A stretch of DNA of 64,000 bases from Flagellimonas marinaquae (lineage in GTDB: Bacteria > Bacteroidota > Bacteroidia > Flavobacteriales > Flavobacteriaceae): positions 62,001 through 126,000 of the forward strand of contig NZ_RZMZ01000015.1 of NCBI RefSeq assembly GCF_003992675.1, read 5' to 3'. Position numbers and translations under genes: made by a program. The notes beneath the pieces were generated by a model. That model was not told the DNA's origin, made no database searches, and worked only from the letters and a program-made list of their open reading frames with translations. Of the stretch, positions 1-9,817 are shown in pieces; the first letter of the stretch is position 1; every line of letters begins with the position of its first letter.

Positions 1-653
1 AATCCAATTAAAATGGGCAAACCAAAGGTTTGGAACAGATCCAAATGGTTCAGCAAGGTGTAGTTCTGTTCGGTAGTCTTGGCAAAACCAAACCCAGGGT
101 CAATGATGATGTCATTGATTTTTTTGGAGGTCGTTTCCCGTATTTTTTCGGAAAAATAGCTTCTCAAATCCTTGATCACATCCGAATAGGTCGCTTGTTT
201 TTGCATGGACTGGGGTGTCCCTTTCATATGCATCATAATATACGGCACTTGGTAGTTGGCTACCGTATCGAACATCGTTTTGTCCAAATTCCCTGCCGAA
301 ATATCGTTGATTAGGGCCGCCCCGTGTTCAATACTCTCTGCAGCTACCTTGCTTCGAAAGGTGTCCACAGAAATCAGGATATCCGGAAATTTATTTAGGA
401 TAAGGTCTATCACGGGAATCATCCGTTGCAGTTCTTCATCTTCTGGAACATGCTCGGCCCCTGGTCGCGAACTGTAAGCTCCCATATCAATAAAGGTGGC
501 ACCGTGATTTAGCATATACTCTACCTGATCGAGGATAGAAGTTTCGTCCTTGTACTTGCCACCATCAAAAAAAGAATCGGGCGTGAGGTTAAGAATGCCC
601 ATTACTTTGGGCCTTTTAAGATCTACGAGTTCACCTTTGCAGTTTATGGTCAT
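1..653 (-). CDS. folP: Dihydropteroate synthase, 3' end cut by window edge
   Basis: Catalyses condensation of pABA with the pterin pyrophosphate in cytosolic folate synthesis. The reverse strand is open from ATG at 653 to the window edge, giving the first 217 residues of a protein usually near 275. Visible motifs are MGILNLTPDSFFDGG near residue 18, GATFIDMGAYSSRPGA near residue 50 (pterin-site loops), DTFRS, and the D-P-G-F-G-F motif near residue 190. It faces away from the DUF1599 gene. The missing C-terminus lies left of the window; nothing suggests it is broken. Confidence 0.93.
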   Translation of the reverse strand, partial: MTINCKGELVDLKRPKVMGILNLTPDSFFDGGKYKDETSILDQVEYMLNHGATFIDMGAYSSRPGAEHVPEDEELQRMIPVIDLILNKFPDILISVDTFRSKVAAESIEHGAALINDISAGNLDKTMFDTVANYQVPYIMMHMKGTPQSMQKQATYSDVIKDLRSYFSEKIRETTSKKINDIIIDPGFGFAKTTEQNYTLLNHLDLFQTFGLPILIG

Positions 654-681
654 AAAAAATATCTGCTTTGTTGGGTTTCAT

Positions 682-689
682 TATCTTTG
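682..689 (+). promoter_or_regulatory. Putative -7 promoter box TATCTTTG
   Basis: Matches the Bacteroidota primary-sigma -7 consensus TAnnTTTG. It lies 59 bp before the ATG of the DUF1599 gene, in the gap between two divergent genes. No convincing -33 element is seen. Confidence 0.5.
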
Positions 690-748
690 GCAAAATGGGC
701 TTGGCTACGACCAAGTCGGACGAAATTTACGCAAATTAGCAACAATAC

Positions 749-1294
749 ATGCAGCAGACTTCCCAACAATATGACGCGGTGATTCAAACCTGCCGGGAAT
801 TGTTTTCAAAAAAAGCAAAGGATTATGGCACGGCATGGCGAATCCTGAGGTTGCCCTCGCTTACCGACCAGATTTTTATTAAAGCACAACGTATTCGAGG
901 CCTTCAGCAGAATGATGTGCGCAAAGTGGATGAGGATGAGCGTTCGGAATTTATTGGAATCATCAATTATGCCATCATGGCGCTGATTCAAATACAAAAA
1001 GGAGTGGTGGAGCAGCCGGACCTTACCGCCGAAGAGGCCATTGCCTTGTATGACGAACAGGTGGCCATCACCAAAAAATTGATGGAGGACAAAAATCACG
1101 ATTACGGGGAGGCATGGCGCGATATGCGGGTCAGTTCACTTACGGATTTGATTCTGCAAAAATTACTCCGTGTAAAACAGATTGAAAACAATAAGGGTGC
1201 GACCCTGGTAAGCGAGGGAGTGGATGCCAATTATCAGGATATGGTCAACTATGCGGTTTTTGCGCTCATACATTTAGGTGCAAATTCCAATTGA
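749..1294 (+). CDS. DUF1599 domain protein with internal duplication
   Basis: A 181-residue soluble protein of the DUF1599 family, function unknown. Two homologous halves are visible. DYGTAWRILRLPSLTDQI (residues 25-42) is repeated as DYGEAWRDMRVSSLTDLI (118-135), and INYAIMALI (72-80) is echoed by VNYAVFALI near 167. The two repeats are about 93 residues apart, so the protein is a tandem duplication of one helical unit. It starts a same-strand run leading to tpiA, prmA and clpS, an order common in Flavobacteriaceae. No catalytic residues can be assigned. The gene is real by composition and context. Confidence 0.88.
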   Translation: MQQTSQQYDAVIQTCRELFSKKAKDYGTAWRILRLPSLTDQIFIKAQRIRGLQQNDVRKVDEDERSEFIGIINYAIMALIQIQKGVVEQPDLTAEEAIALYDEQVAITKKLMEDKNHDYGEAWRDMRVSSLTDLILQKLLRVKQIENNKGATLVSEGVDANYQDMVNYAVFALIHLGANSN

Positions 1295-1433
1295 TATATA
1301 ATCGGCAAAGACAAGAGTTCGATATAACAGACTTTGCAAAGAATGTTAGAAGAGTTAAAACTCAGAACTATAGTCAATCAAATTTGTGAAATTCGTGTCC
1401 AGTAGAGTAATCTGGCTTTAATTGAAAAAAAAT

Positions 1434-2528
1434 ATGAAATATTTGGTCTGGATATCAAGGATTATTGTAGGTGTGCTGTTCATTATCAGCGGTCTCATCA
1501 AGTTGAACGACCCTATGGGATTTTCATTCAAACTGGAAGAATACTTTAGTCCGAGCGTGCTGGATTTACCATTTTTAACGCCCTTGGCATTGGGAATTTC
1601 AATATTTGTCGTCATTGTTGAGGTTATTTTAGGTGTTTTGCTTCTGATTGGTTTTAAACCAAAGTTTACCGTTTGGAGTCTGTTGTTGATGATTATTTTC
1701 TTCACCTTCCTCACCTTCTATTCCGCCTATTTCAATAAAGTGACGGATTGCGGTTGCTTTGGGGATGCCATCAAACTAACGCCATGGGAATCCTTCACCA
1801 AGGATGTCATTTTATTGGTGTTCATTCTGATACTGTTCTACGGTAGAAAGTACATTACGCCGCTGTTCGGTTCAAAAGTCAACTGGTCCATTGGAGGAGT
1901 GGCGTTGTTGGCTTGTATCTTGTTTGCCAATCATGTATTGGCGCATTTGCCGGTCGTGGACTTTAGACCATACAAGATTGGGACAAATATCCAAGAAGGA
2001 ATGTCCGTTCCAGAAGATGCGCCACAACCGGTGTACGAATATGCTTGGCGATTTAAAGTGAATGGCGAAGAACAGATTTACGTTACCCAAGGTGATTACC
2101 CTTCTGTAGATGGGGAATTTATCGATGTGGAAACTACAGAAATCCAAAAAGGATATGAACCGCCCATTCACGACTTTACGATTGAGCAAGAAGGGAAGGA
2201 TTATGCCTCGCGGGTTTTGGAAGTGGAAAAATTGGTAATGGTCATCGCTTACGATTTGGTAAAGAGCAACGAGGATGCCTTTAGGGAAGTTGCCAAAGTG
2301 ACTTCAGAAGCCAAACAAAAGGGATATAAGGTGATAGGTATGTCCGCTTCAAGCAGTGATATGGCCAATCGGATTGTGGATACCTATGGTCTGAACTTTA
2401 AATTCTTTTTTACTGATGAGACGACCTTGAAGACCATTGTGCGTTCCAATCCAGCTATTCTGGTGCTCAACAAAGGAACCATCCAGCAAAAAGTACATTA
2501 CAACGATTTTGATGAGCTTAAGTTTTAA
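1434..2528 (+). CDS. DoxX-like membrane protein of the BT_3928 family
   Basis: A 364-residue inner-membrane protein. The N-terminal half has about four hydrophobic helices of DoxX/MauE type (FIISGLIKLNDPMGF near residue 20, then DCGCFGDA near residue 103). The C-terminal half is soluble and looks like a thioredoxin-like fold without a CxxC. Its role is unknown; related DoxX/MauE proteins act in envelope redox or maturation. A TTG at 1422 is in frame, but ATG 1434 is preferred. It sits between the DUF1599 gene and tpiA. Confidence 0.85.
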   Translation: MKYLVWISRIIVGVLFIISGLIKLNDPMGFSFKLEEYFSPSVLDLPFLTPLALGISIFVVIVEVILGVLLLIGFKPKFTVWSLLLMIIFFTFLTFYSAYFNKVTDCGCFGDAIKLTPWESFTKDVILLVFILILFYGRKYITPLFGSKVNWSIGGVALLACILFANHVLAHLPVVDFRPYKIGTNIQEGMSVPEDAPQPVYEYAWRFKVNGEEQIYVTQGDYPSVDGEFIDVETTEIQKGYEPPIHDFTIEQEGKDYASRVLEVEKLVMVIAYDLVKSNEDAFREVAKVTSEAKQKGYKVIGMSASSSDMANRIVDTYGLNFKFFFTDETTLKTIVRSNPAILVLNKGTIQQKVHYNDFDELKF

Positions 2529-2570
2529 TCAAACGACAAAACGAAAACGAAAAATATAATAACAGATATC

Positions 2571-3320
2571 ATGAGAACAAAGATTGTGGCAGGAAACTGG
2601 AAAATGAACAAGAACCTTCAGCAAACGGAGGAACTATTGGCCGAGCTTTCCGCCAAACTACCCGATACCGATGCCGATGTAATTGTAGCACCGACCTTTG
2701 TGAACCTTCAAGCCGCTAAACAGGCTTTGCAGGATTCAAAGATTCAGGTAGCTGCGCAAAACATGCATTTTGCCGAAAGCGGCGCTTACACTGGTGAAAT
2801 CTCTGCCGATATGTTGTTGGGATTGGACGTGGACATCGTCATTCTAGGACATTCCGAAAGGCGTGCCTATTTTGGCGAGGATGATGCCCTTTTGGCCAAA
2901 AAAGTAAAAACAGCCGTGGAAAAAGGACTTAAGGTCATTTTTTGCTTCGGGGAGGAATTGGACGACAGGAAATCCGGCAATCATTTTTCCGTAGTGGAAA
3001 GCCAATTAAAAAATGCGTTGTTCGAACTTAAAGCCAGTGCATGGAGCAAGATTGTGCTTGCCTACGAGCCCGTTTGGGCCATTGGTACAGGGGAGACCGC
3101 CAGCCCGGAGCAAGCCCAAGAAATGCATGCCTTCATCAGAAAAACCATTGCCGATGGATTTAATGCCTCTATTGCCGAAGATGTTTCCATTTTGTATGGC
3201 GGTAGTGTGAAACCGGGGAATGCAAAGGAAATATTTTCCAAGCCGGATGTCGATGGTGGACTCATTGGAGGCGCTTCGTTGGTGGCCAAGGATTTTACGG
3301 ATATTATCAAGGCCATTTAA
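2571..3320 (+). CDS. tpiA: Triosephosphate isomerase
   Basis: Cytosolic glycolytic enzyme interconverting dihydroxyacetone phosphate and glyceraldehyde 3-phosphate. The 249 residues match the family length. Visible are the N-terminal VAGNWKMNK (catalytic Lys), the catalytic His in GHSERR, the active-site Glu in AYEPVWAIGTG (loop 6 follows), and the phosphate-binding YGGSVKPGN and GGLIGGASL near the C-terminus. It lies 42 bp after the DoxX-like gene and 12 bp before prmA, so it is probably co-transcribed. Confidence 0.98.
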   Translation: MRTKIVAGNWKMNKNLQQTEELLAELSAKLPDTDADVIVAPTFVNLQAAKQALQDSKIQVAAQNMHFAESGAYTGEISADMLLGLDVDIVILGHSERRAYFGEDDALLAKKVKTAVEKGLKVIFCFGEELDDRKSGNHFSVVESQLKNALFELKASAWSKIVLAYEPVWAIGTGETASPEQAQEMHAFIRKTIADGFNASIAEDVSILYGGSVKPGNAKEIFSKPDVDGGLIGGASLVAKDFTDIIKAI

Positions 3321-3332
3321 ATCACGATAACG

Positions 3333-4160
3333 TTGGTCTACCTCGAATATGATTTTAAGATAAGCCCGCTCCAACCCACATCCGATATCTTGATTGCGGA
3401 GTTAGGGGAGTTGGGTTTTGAAAGTTTTGTGGAAACGGAAACAGGAATTTTGGCCTATATGCTCAAATCGGAATGGCAAGATCAAAACTTGGAGAGCCTT
3501 TTTGCGTTCCAAAATCCAGATGTAAAAATCAGCTGGACCCGCAAGGAGATTGAGCAACAAAACTGGAATGCGGAGTGGGAGAAGAATTTCCATCCCATCC
3601 TGGTGGGGGACCGCTGCATGGTGCGTGCACCTTTTCATCAACCAGAGGCCGTAGATTATGATATTGTCATAGAGCCGAAAATGAGCTTTGGCACGGGGCA
3701 CCACGAAACCACCCACATGATGCTCCAGCATATTTTGGACGATGATTTTGAGGGGAAAACCGTGTTGGACATGGGTTGTGGAACCGGAGTGCTGGCCATT
3801 TTGGCCAGAAAGAGCGGTGCCGTCGATGTGGAGGCCATCGATATTGATGAATGGTGCTTTTTGAATACCCAAGAAAATGTGGAACGCAACCATTGTCCAG
3901 AAATCAAGGCATTTCAAGGAGATAGTAGTTTGCTTAAAGACAAAAAGTATGATGTGATTTTGGCAAATATCAACCGAAATATTCTGCTGGAGGATATCCC
4001 TACCTATGCAGATTGTCTTAACAAGGGAGGAACACTTTTTTTAAGTGGCTTTTATTTAGATGATTTGGATGCAATTTCCTCAAAATGTGGTGCGTATGGT
4101 TTGGAATTTGAAAAAAATTTGGAGAAGAACAACTGGGTTGCGGCAAAATATGTAAATTAG
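3333..4160 (+). CDS. prmA: Ribosomal protein L11 methyltransferase
   Basis: Uses S-adenosylmethionine to trimethylate ribosomal protein L11. The 275-residue protein has the PrmA N-terminal domain, the FGTGHHETT segment, the SAM-binding motif VLDMGCGTGVLAILA near residue 147, and the catalytic-loop motif ILANINRNIL. The start is a TTG at 3333, giving M-VYLEYDFKISPLQ; the only nearby ATG (3349) is out of frame, and the protein begins as family members do. It lies 12 bp after tpiA and 23 bp before clpS. Confidence 0.95.
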   Translation: MVYLEYDFKISPLQPTSDILIAELGELGFESFVETETGILAYMLKSEWQDQNLESLFAFQNPDVKISWTRKEIEQQNWNAEWEKNFHPILVGDRCMVRAPFHQPEAVDYDIVIEPKMSFGTGHHETTHMMLQHILDDDFEGKTVLDMGCGTGVLAILARKSGAVDVEAIDIDEWCFLNTQENVERNHCPEIKAFQGDSSLLKDKKYDVILANINRNILLEDIPTYADCLNKGGTLFLSGFYLDDLDAISSKCGAYGLEFEKNLEKNNWVAAKYVN

Positions 4161-4183
4161 AAAGACATAAACTTCAATAGATT

Positions 4184-4459
4184 ATGGGCACTAAAGAAAA
4201 AGAGTTGGAAGATGTTCTTCTGCAAGAAGAAATCACAAAAGAGCACGAAATAGTACTTTTTAACGATGACGTGAACACTTTTGACCATGTCATTGAAACC
4301 CTTATCAATGTTTGTGAACACACTCCCGAACAGGCAGAACAATGTTCACTGATAGTGCATTACAATGGAAAATGCACCGTAAAAACTGGAGAATATGCCG
4401 TTCTAAAACCCAAGTGCAGTAAATTATTACAGGCTGGTTTGAGCGCAGAAATCGTGTAA
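4184..4459 (+). CDS. clpS: ClpS adaptor for the ClpAP protease
   Basis: Adaptor that hands N-degron substrates to ClpA. The 91-residue protein carries the family core VLFNDDVNTFDHVIETL near residue 25 and the following helix with EHTPEQAEQ. The Asn-Asp of NDD sits at the expected N-degron pocket. The C-terminal part GKCTVKTGEY is typical. It follows prmA closely, which suggests co-transcription from the tpiA side. Confidence 0.94.
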   Translation: MGTKEKELEDVLLQEEITKEHEIVLFNDDVNTFDHVIETLINVCEHTPEQAEQCSLIVHYNGKCTVKTGEYAVLKPKCSKLLQAGLSAEIV

Positions 4460-4611
4460 CAAAGGTTTTCAATCGTTCAAAGCTCGCACATCCAAACACA
4501 AACCTAAAATTCATGTATTCTTTACCTTGAATTGGATTATATTGCCGTCCCCAGTCTTTATATGTAGCCTAAACAATCAAAAACCAATCCGTTAACCACC
4601 CATTCTACAAG

Positions 4612-5214
4612 ATGAGTGAATTTTTTAAGGCTGAACTGAAGGACCGTTTTTTGGAGTATGCCCTGGAACGAAATGATTATTTTGAGGTCCAGACCCTTTA
4701 TGATGAATTTTTACGGCCAAACTACAGCTTGGACTATGCCCAGAAGCTGGTCAAGGACATCAAGGACTACGATCGGGAATTACTGGACGTTATGGGGGGC
4801 AATGGCTCGGACATTTTTATGTTGGCGTCCACTCCAGCCACTCAAGATTTTTTGGATGAAGGAGGTTTTATGCATCTGTATGTCAAGGAGGAAGAAAAAT
4901 GGGATACCTTTTTAAGCCATCTGTCCAGTACTCCAAAACTAACCAAAACAGAAAAAAAGCTGCTAAAACGAGATAATCCCGACCTAAAAAGGGAGAAATT
5001 CATGCTCTTTGGCCTTATTGGCGCCGTAGCTGTCAGTTTTTTGTTTACCGTAATCAGTATTTTCAACGAGACATTCCTAAAACCGGAATACGTACCTGCT
5101 GATGAGTTTCAACGAAAAATGAACCAATTGCAAGAGCAATATATTTTGGAAAATGAACGACTCAAACAGGAACTAAGAGAGTCCCAACGGGTTTTGGATT
5201 CTTTGGGAAAATAG
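4612..5214 (+). CDS. Hypothetical protein, one membrane helix plus coiled coil
   Basis: A 200-residue protein with no recognised family. Residues 1-125 are soluble and charged. A single hydrophobic helix follows at about 129-150 (MLFGLIGAVAVSFLF). The last 40 residues are rich in Glu, Gln, Arg and Leu and look like a coiled coil ending in RVLDSLGK. No signal peptide is seen, so an inner-membrane protein with a short C-terminal coil is likely. It ends next to a hairpin shared with the convergent amidohydrolase gene. Function unknown. Confidence 0.75.
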   Translation: MSEFFKAELKDRFLEYALERNDYFEVQTLYDEFLRPNYSLDYAQKLVKDIKDYDRELLDVMGGNGSDIFMLASTPATQDFLDEGGFMHLYVKEEEKWDTFLSHLSSTPKLTKTEKKLLKRDNPDLKREKFMLFGLIGAVAVSFLFTVISIFNETFLKPEYVPADEFQRKMNQLQEQYILENERLKQELRESQRVLDSLGK

Positions 5215-5216
5215 AT

Positions 5217-5247
5217 AAAAAAGCCGCAGTTTCTTGACTACGGCCTT
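5217..5247 (-). terminator. Imperfect terminator hairpin between convergent genes
   Basis: Arms AAGCCGCAGT (5221-5230) and ACTACGGCCTT (5237-5247) pair with one mismatch and one bulge. On the minus strand the stem is followed by a T run, so it mainly serves the amidohydrolase gene. Confidence 0.6.
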
Positions 5248-5267
5248 TGTTGATGGGTTATTTCACC

Positions 5268-6875
5268 TTAGGGCTTCATACCGGGCTGTACAATTTCATA
5301 GTTAGATTCGGACTTTGCCTTTTCTACCATTTTCTTCACATCCTCAAGAAGTTTTTTGGCATCGTAAATAATGCCGTCTTTAACGGTGTATTTTACACCT
5401 CCGACCCTTTTCACCGTATTGTCTTCCTGAAGTTGAATGGCACCAGTACCATAAAGTGCTTTTAAGTTGACCAAGGGATTTTCTTCAACAATGACAAAAT
5501 CCGCCAGTTTTCCCACTTTAATGGTACCGATCTCATCTTCCAATCCAAGTGCCTCAGCACCGTTCAGGGTAGCGGCCTTGATCACTTCAAGCGGATGAAA
5601 ACCAGCCTCGCGCAAAAGTTCCATTTCCCGTGGGTAGGCAAAACCATACAATTGGTAGATGAAACCGGCATCGGTGCCTACGGTCACACGTCCGCCCCGA
5701 TTTTTGTATTCGTTTAAAAATGTCATCCAAAGCCTGTAATTTTCTTTCCAGTCCATTTCTTGTTCGGTGCCCCAGTAATGCCAGTAAGAACCATGGGATT
5801 GTCTGCTTGGAGCATAAAATTCCCAAAGGGAAGGCAGGGTATATTCCTCATGCCATTCCGCTCGCCTAGCCCTTTGTAGGTCACGGTTCGCTTCGTAAAT
5901 GACCATGGTTGGGGAAATGGAGAAATCTAGCGAAATCAATTCGTCCATTACGGCATTCCACTTATCGGAATAGGGTTGGGCCGCTTGCGCCCACAATTGG
6001 CCCGCTTCCCCAAAGCGATCTTGCTCGTTCTGGTAATTGTAATCCAAGGAATAGTCTTGGACGGTCCTGTCGGTAAATAGGGCTTCGGGCAATCCGTACC
6101 AGTGCTCCATGGAGGTGAGTCCGGCCCGTGCACTGTTCAGTACGTTCCAACGACCCACATACAATTGAGCATGATGCGTTTTTGAACGTAGGCCCAATTT
6201 TTTGTTTTCATCCAAAGCTGCGGTCATGACCTCCGGCAGGCCACCCCCAAATTTGATACCATCCGCTCCTTTTTTAGCATTGGCACGAACCCATTCCCTT
6301 GCAGCTTCGGGGGTAGTGATATCGCTTCTGTTTCCCTCACCTGTCAAACTGTTTCCAAACCACGTATAGGCCTCAATCCGTGGTGCTGTAATCTCATTTT
6401 TTCTGCTCTTTTCTTTCTGGTCAAGTACCCAATCAATGCCATTTCCGGAGCCTGGGTCACAAATGGTCGTGATACCGTGTCCCATCCAAAGTTTAAAAAC
6501 ATACTCCGCTGGTGTGCCTTGCGAACTCCCGCCAATATGGGCATGGGTATCCACAAACCCCGGTAGCAGGTACATGCCTTCGGCATTAAGCTCTTTACCG
6601 CCCTCTTTGAGTTTGGGCCTGCCTTTTGGGTCAATCGCCATTCCGGGAAAACCCACAACTTCCACGGAGGCAATACGGTTGTTTTCCACTACAATATCCA
6701 CAGGGCCTATGGGTGGCGAGAGTGTGCCATCGATTACCGTGACACCACGAATGATCAGTTGTGACCAAGGACCTTCGCCTTCCGACCTGGTCGGTGCTTT
6801 TTCAATTTGTGAATAGGATTGTAGACCAAACAAAAGGCTTACAAGTAAAAAGTAGTGGAGTTGAATTGTTTTCAT
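5268..6875 (-). CDS. Secreted amidohydrolase family protein
   Basis: A 535-residue protein with a signal peptide (hydrophobic 8-22, ending near SYSQ). It has the amidohydrolase composite domain with the metal-binding GFVDTHAHIGG near residue 108, a central TIM-barrel, and GTDAGF near residue 395 carrying a metal ligand. The C-terminal beta-sandwich segment includes GKLADFVIVEENPL. It probably hydrolyses amide or cyclic bonds in a periplasmic substrate (imidazolonepropionase/prolidase-like group); the substrate cannot be told. It stands alone, divergent from the TonB-dependent receptor operon. Confidence 0.88.
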   Translation of the reverse strand: MKTIQLHYFLLVSLLFGLQSYSQIEKAPTRSEGEGPWSQLIIRGVTVIDGTLSPPIGPVDIVVENNRIASVEVVGFPGMAIDPKGRPKLKEGGKELNAEGMYLLPGFVDTHAHIGGSSQGTPAEYVFKLWMGHGITTICDPGSGNGIDWVLDQKEKSRKNEITAPRIEAYTWFGNSLTGEGNRSDITTPEAAREWVRANAKKGADGIKFGGGLPEVMTAALDENKKLGLRSKTHHAQLYVGRWNVLNSARAGLTSMEHWYGLPEALFTDRTVQDYSLDYNYQNEQDRFGEAGQLWAQAAQPYSDKWNAVMDELISLDFSISPTMVIYEANRDLQRARRAEWHEEYTLPSLWEFYAPSRQSHGSYWHYWGTEQEMDWKENYRLWMTFLNEYKNRGGRVTVGTDAGFIYQLYGFAYPREMELLREAGFHPLEVIKAATLNGAEALGLEDEIGTIKVGKLADFVIVEENPLVNLKALYGTGAIQLQEDNTVKRVGGVKYTVKDGIIYDAKKLLEDVKKMVEKAKSESNYEIVQPGMKP

Positions 6876-7066
6876 AGGTTGGGTTGATTGGTACTTTATT
6901 TAATCGATGTGTTTGATAAACTTTTAAATTAAAGGGGTAAAAACGTGTAAAAATTTAATTTTTTAAAGTAATCACCTAATTTTCATTAACTAAATTAAAC
7001 AACTTATTGATTTATTTTTAAATTCATCAAACCTAATTCAATAAATCTTTGAGACCTCGCATCAAA

Positions 7067-9817
7067 ATGTCCTCTTTGTTCAAAAAGGGAAGTTGGTTTG
7101 CCATTTTCTTGATGGTACAATTGATGTTTTCCCAGAATACAGCAAACCCAAATGGGTTTTTCCAAGAACTACAGCAAAAATCGGGATACACCTTCTTCTA
7201 CCTTGAGGAATGGATGGATGGTCTGGCCTTGCCGGAAAACATCCCCGATGCTTCCCTATCCGAGATTTTGGATACCGTTTTATCGGATACCTCATTGAAC
7301 TATTACATCCTGGAAGAAGAAAAACGGGTGTTCCTGTTACAAAATACCATCATTTATGATGAACTGCCCCTTAGTTTCTATCAACAGAGCGATACCATTT
7401 TACAGTCCCAGACCGCCGAGACCCGGGGCAACCTTCCGCCCCCGACCTTTTTTCAGGATGAAGTGGTACAGCGGAAGCGACAATTGCCCGTCGCCCGGGT
7501 GGGGCGTGCGGACGAACAAGATCTAAGATCTAGCTATCGATTATCCGGTCGGGTATACAATGCTGAGAATGGTACGCCCATTCCGGACCTTGCCATAAGG
7601 AGCGGTGGACGGGTGGCCGTGACCGACGAACGTGGGGCCTATGAATTGGAACTTCCTGCGGGATACAATTTAATCGCTACCAGTGCGATGGGAATCCAGG
7701 ATTCGGAGCGCGAGGTGATCATGTACAACGATGGTACTTTGGACTTCGTGCTGCAGGAAAGTTTGGAACAGTTGGAAGAGGTGGTGGTGGAGGCCGATGC
7801 GGTGAGCAATGTGGAGGATGCCATTTCGGGTAGTGAGGAGATCAGCTCCGAAGACGCCAAGGACATTCCCTTGGTGCTCGGGGAAAGAAACATTCTGGAA
7901 GTGGCCAAGGCACTTCCCGGCATATCATCGGCCGGCGAAGGGGCGACGGGACTGAACGTAAGAGGGGGCAAGACCGATCAGAACTTGGTACTGCTGGACG
8001 ATGCGGTGCTGTACAATCCCACCCATTTTTTTGGCATTTTTCAAGCCCTCAACCCGTTCACCACCGAAAAGGTGAACATCTACAAGGGCGCCGCGCCCAT
8101 GGAATTCGGGGGAAGGCTCTCCTCCGTGTTGGACATCGAGACCAAAAATGGGAACACCGAAAAAATATCGGGGGAGGGATCCATTGGGCCCGTGACCGGA
8201 AACCTTGCCCTGGAAATTCCATTGAAAAAGGACGTCTCTTCCCTGGTAATAGGGGGTAGGGGCGTGTATGCCGATTGGATATTGCGGTCATTGGACGAAG
8301 AGTCCTTGAGCAATAGCGAAGCCTCGTTCTTTGACGGCATCATAAAATACCACCATAAGTTCAACGAGAACAGCGAGATCAGGGGCACGGCCTACTACAG
8401 CCGGGATAATTTCAGCATCACTTCCGATTCCCTGTACAATTACAGCAACCGGTTGGGCTCGCTGCGCTGGGCGCACAAGCTCAACCAGAACACCACCGGG
8501 GTACTGACAGGAAGCTTTAGCAGCTATAATTTCGGGATCGACTACGAAGGCGAAGGGAACGGCAATTTTGAGCTGGACTATACCATCAACGAATCCGAGC
8601 TCAGGTACAAATTGAACACCCGATTGAACAATGCACATACCTTGGATTACGGCCTTTCAGCAAAATTTTATTCCTCACTGCCGGGAGACGTCAGGCCAAC
8701 AGGGGAGAATTCCAATATCGCCCCTGTTTCCATAGACAGGGAGCAGGCCTTGGAGGGCGCTCTATTTATTGGGGACGAGTTCAGGGCATCGGACAGGTTG
8801 CTATTCAATGTCGGGGTACGCTATGCCTTTTATGCGGCCTTGGGCGAAGGAACGCAAAATACCTATCAAGATGGTGCTCCACGAAACCGGTCCACCGTTC
8901 AGGACACGATATCCTACGGCTCAGGAGAGTTCATTGAAACCTATGGTGGGCCAGAGGCACGATTTTCAGCACGGTACCTGATAACGGACGATTTCTCGGT
9001 AAAGACCAGCTTCAACAATTCCTATCAATTTATACATACGCTGTCCAACAATACTACGGTATCGCCCATCGACACATGGAAACTATCGGACCTGAACATA
9101 GCGCCCCAAAGGGGATTTCAGGCCACCTTGGGATTCTTCAAAAACTTCAACGACAATATGTATGAACTCAGCCTGGAGGGATATTACAAGCGCATGGAGG
9201 ACGTGCTAGACTTTAAAACGGGGGCCGACCTATTGTTGAACGAAAATGTAGAGACCGAGGTGCTCCAAGGCCAGGGGAAAGCCTACGGTGTCGAATTCCT
9301 GTTGCGGAAAAACCGTGGTGATTTCAATGGGTGGCTCAGTTATACCTACTCCCGTTCCAAATATAGGTTCGATGGCAGTACCCCTGAGGAGCGCATCAAT
9401 GACGGCGAGTTTTTTCCGTCCAATTTTGATAAGCCCCACGACCTGAGCGTGATTGCCAACTATAAGTTTACCCGGAGGTACAGCGTTTCGATGAACTTTG
9501 CCTATCAGACCGGGCGCCCGGTGACCTATCCGGTGGGAACCTTTAGGTTCAACAATGCGGACTTTGTGGCTTTTAGTGATAGGAATGCGTTCAGGATACC
9601 CGATTACTACCGTTTGGACCTGGGCATCAATATTGAGGGCAACCATAAAAAGAACAAGTTGGCCCATAGTTTTATCACCATTCAGGTGTACAATGTGCTG
9701 GGCAGGAACAATCCGTATTCGGTATTTTTTGTGACCGATAATGGAGAGGTAAAGGCCTTGCAAAGCTCCATCTTTGCTATGCCCATCCCCTCGATAACCT
9801 ATAATTTCAAGTTTTGA
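7067..9817 (+). CDS. TonB-dependent receptor with STN and CarboxypepD_reg domains
   Basis: Outer-membrane active transporter of 916 residues from ATG 7067 (a TTG at 7049 is also in frame). Order: signal peptide ending near MFSQ, an STN-like domain (about 25-100), a carboxypeptidase-regulatory beta-sandwich (about 165-245), a plug domain with LNVRGGKTDQNLVLLDD and GGRLSSVLDI, and a beta-barrel ending in ITYNFKF. An STN domain usually implies signalling to an anti-sigma factor, but none is adjacent. The DUF4249 gene starts at its stop codon. The substrate is unknown. Confidence 0.93.
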   Translation: MSSLFKKGSWFAIFLMVQLMFSQNTANPNGFFQELQQKSGYTFFYLEEWMDGLALPENIPDASLSEILDTVLSDTSLNYYILEEEKRVFLLQNTIIYDELPLSFYQQSDTILQSQTAETRGNLPPPTFFQDEVVQRKRQLPVARVGRADEQDLRSSYRLSGRVYNAENGTPIPDLAIRSGGRVAVTDERGAYELELPAGYNLIATSAMGIQDSEREVIMYNDGTLDFVLQESLEQLEEVVVEADAVSNVEDAISGSEEISSEDAKDIPLVLGERNILEVAKALPGISSAGEGATGLNVRGGKTDQNLVLLDDAVLYNPTHFFGIFQALNPFTTEKVNIYKGAAPMEFGGRLSSVLDIETKNGNTEKISGEGSIGPVTGNLALEIPLKKDVSSLVIGGRGVYADWILRSLDEESLSNSEASFFDGIIKYHHKFNENSEIRGTAYYSRDNFSITSDSLYNYSNRLGSLRWAHKLNQNTTGVLTGSFSSYNFGIDYEGEGNGNFELDYTINESELRYKLNTRLNNAHTLDYGLSAKFYSSLPGDVRPTGENSNIAPVSIDREQALEGALFIGDEFRASDRLLFNVGVRYAFYAALGEGTQNTYQDGAPRNRSTVQDTISYGSGEFIETYGGPEARFSARYLITDDFSVKTSFNNSYQFIHTLSNNTTVSPIDTWKLSDLNIAPQRGFQATLGFFKNFNDNMYELSLEGYYKRMEDVLDFKTGADLLLNENVETEVLQGQGKAYGVEFLLRKNRGDFNGWLSYTYSRSKYRFDGSTPEERINDGEFFPSNFDKPHDLSVIANYKFTRRYSVSMNFAYQTGRPVTYPVGTFRFNNADFVAFSDRNAFRIPDYYRLDLGINIEGNHKKNKLAHSFITIQVYNVLGRNNPYSVFFVTDNGEVKALQSSIFAMPIPSITYNFKF

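Noticed and set aside
30..774. Plus-strand frames at the left edge
   Set aside because: They are shadows of folP on the minus strand, which is open over the whole stretch.
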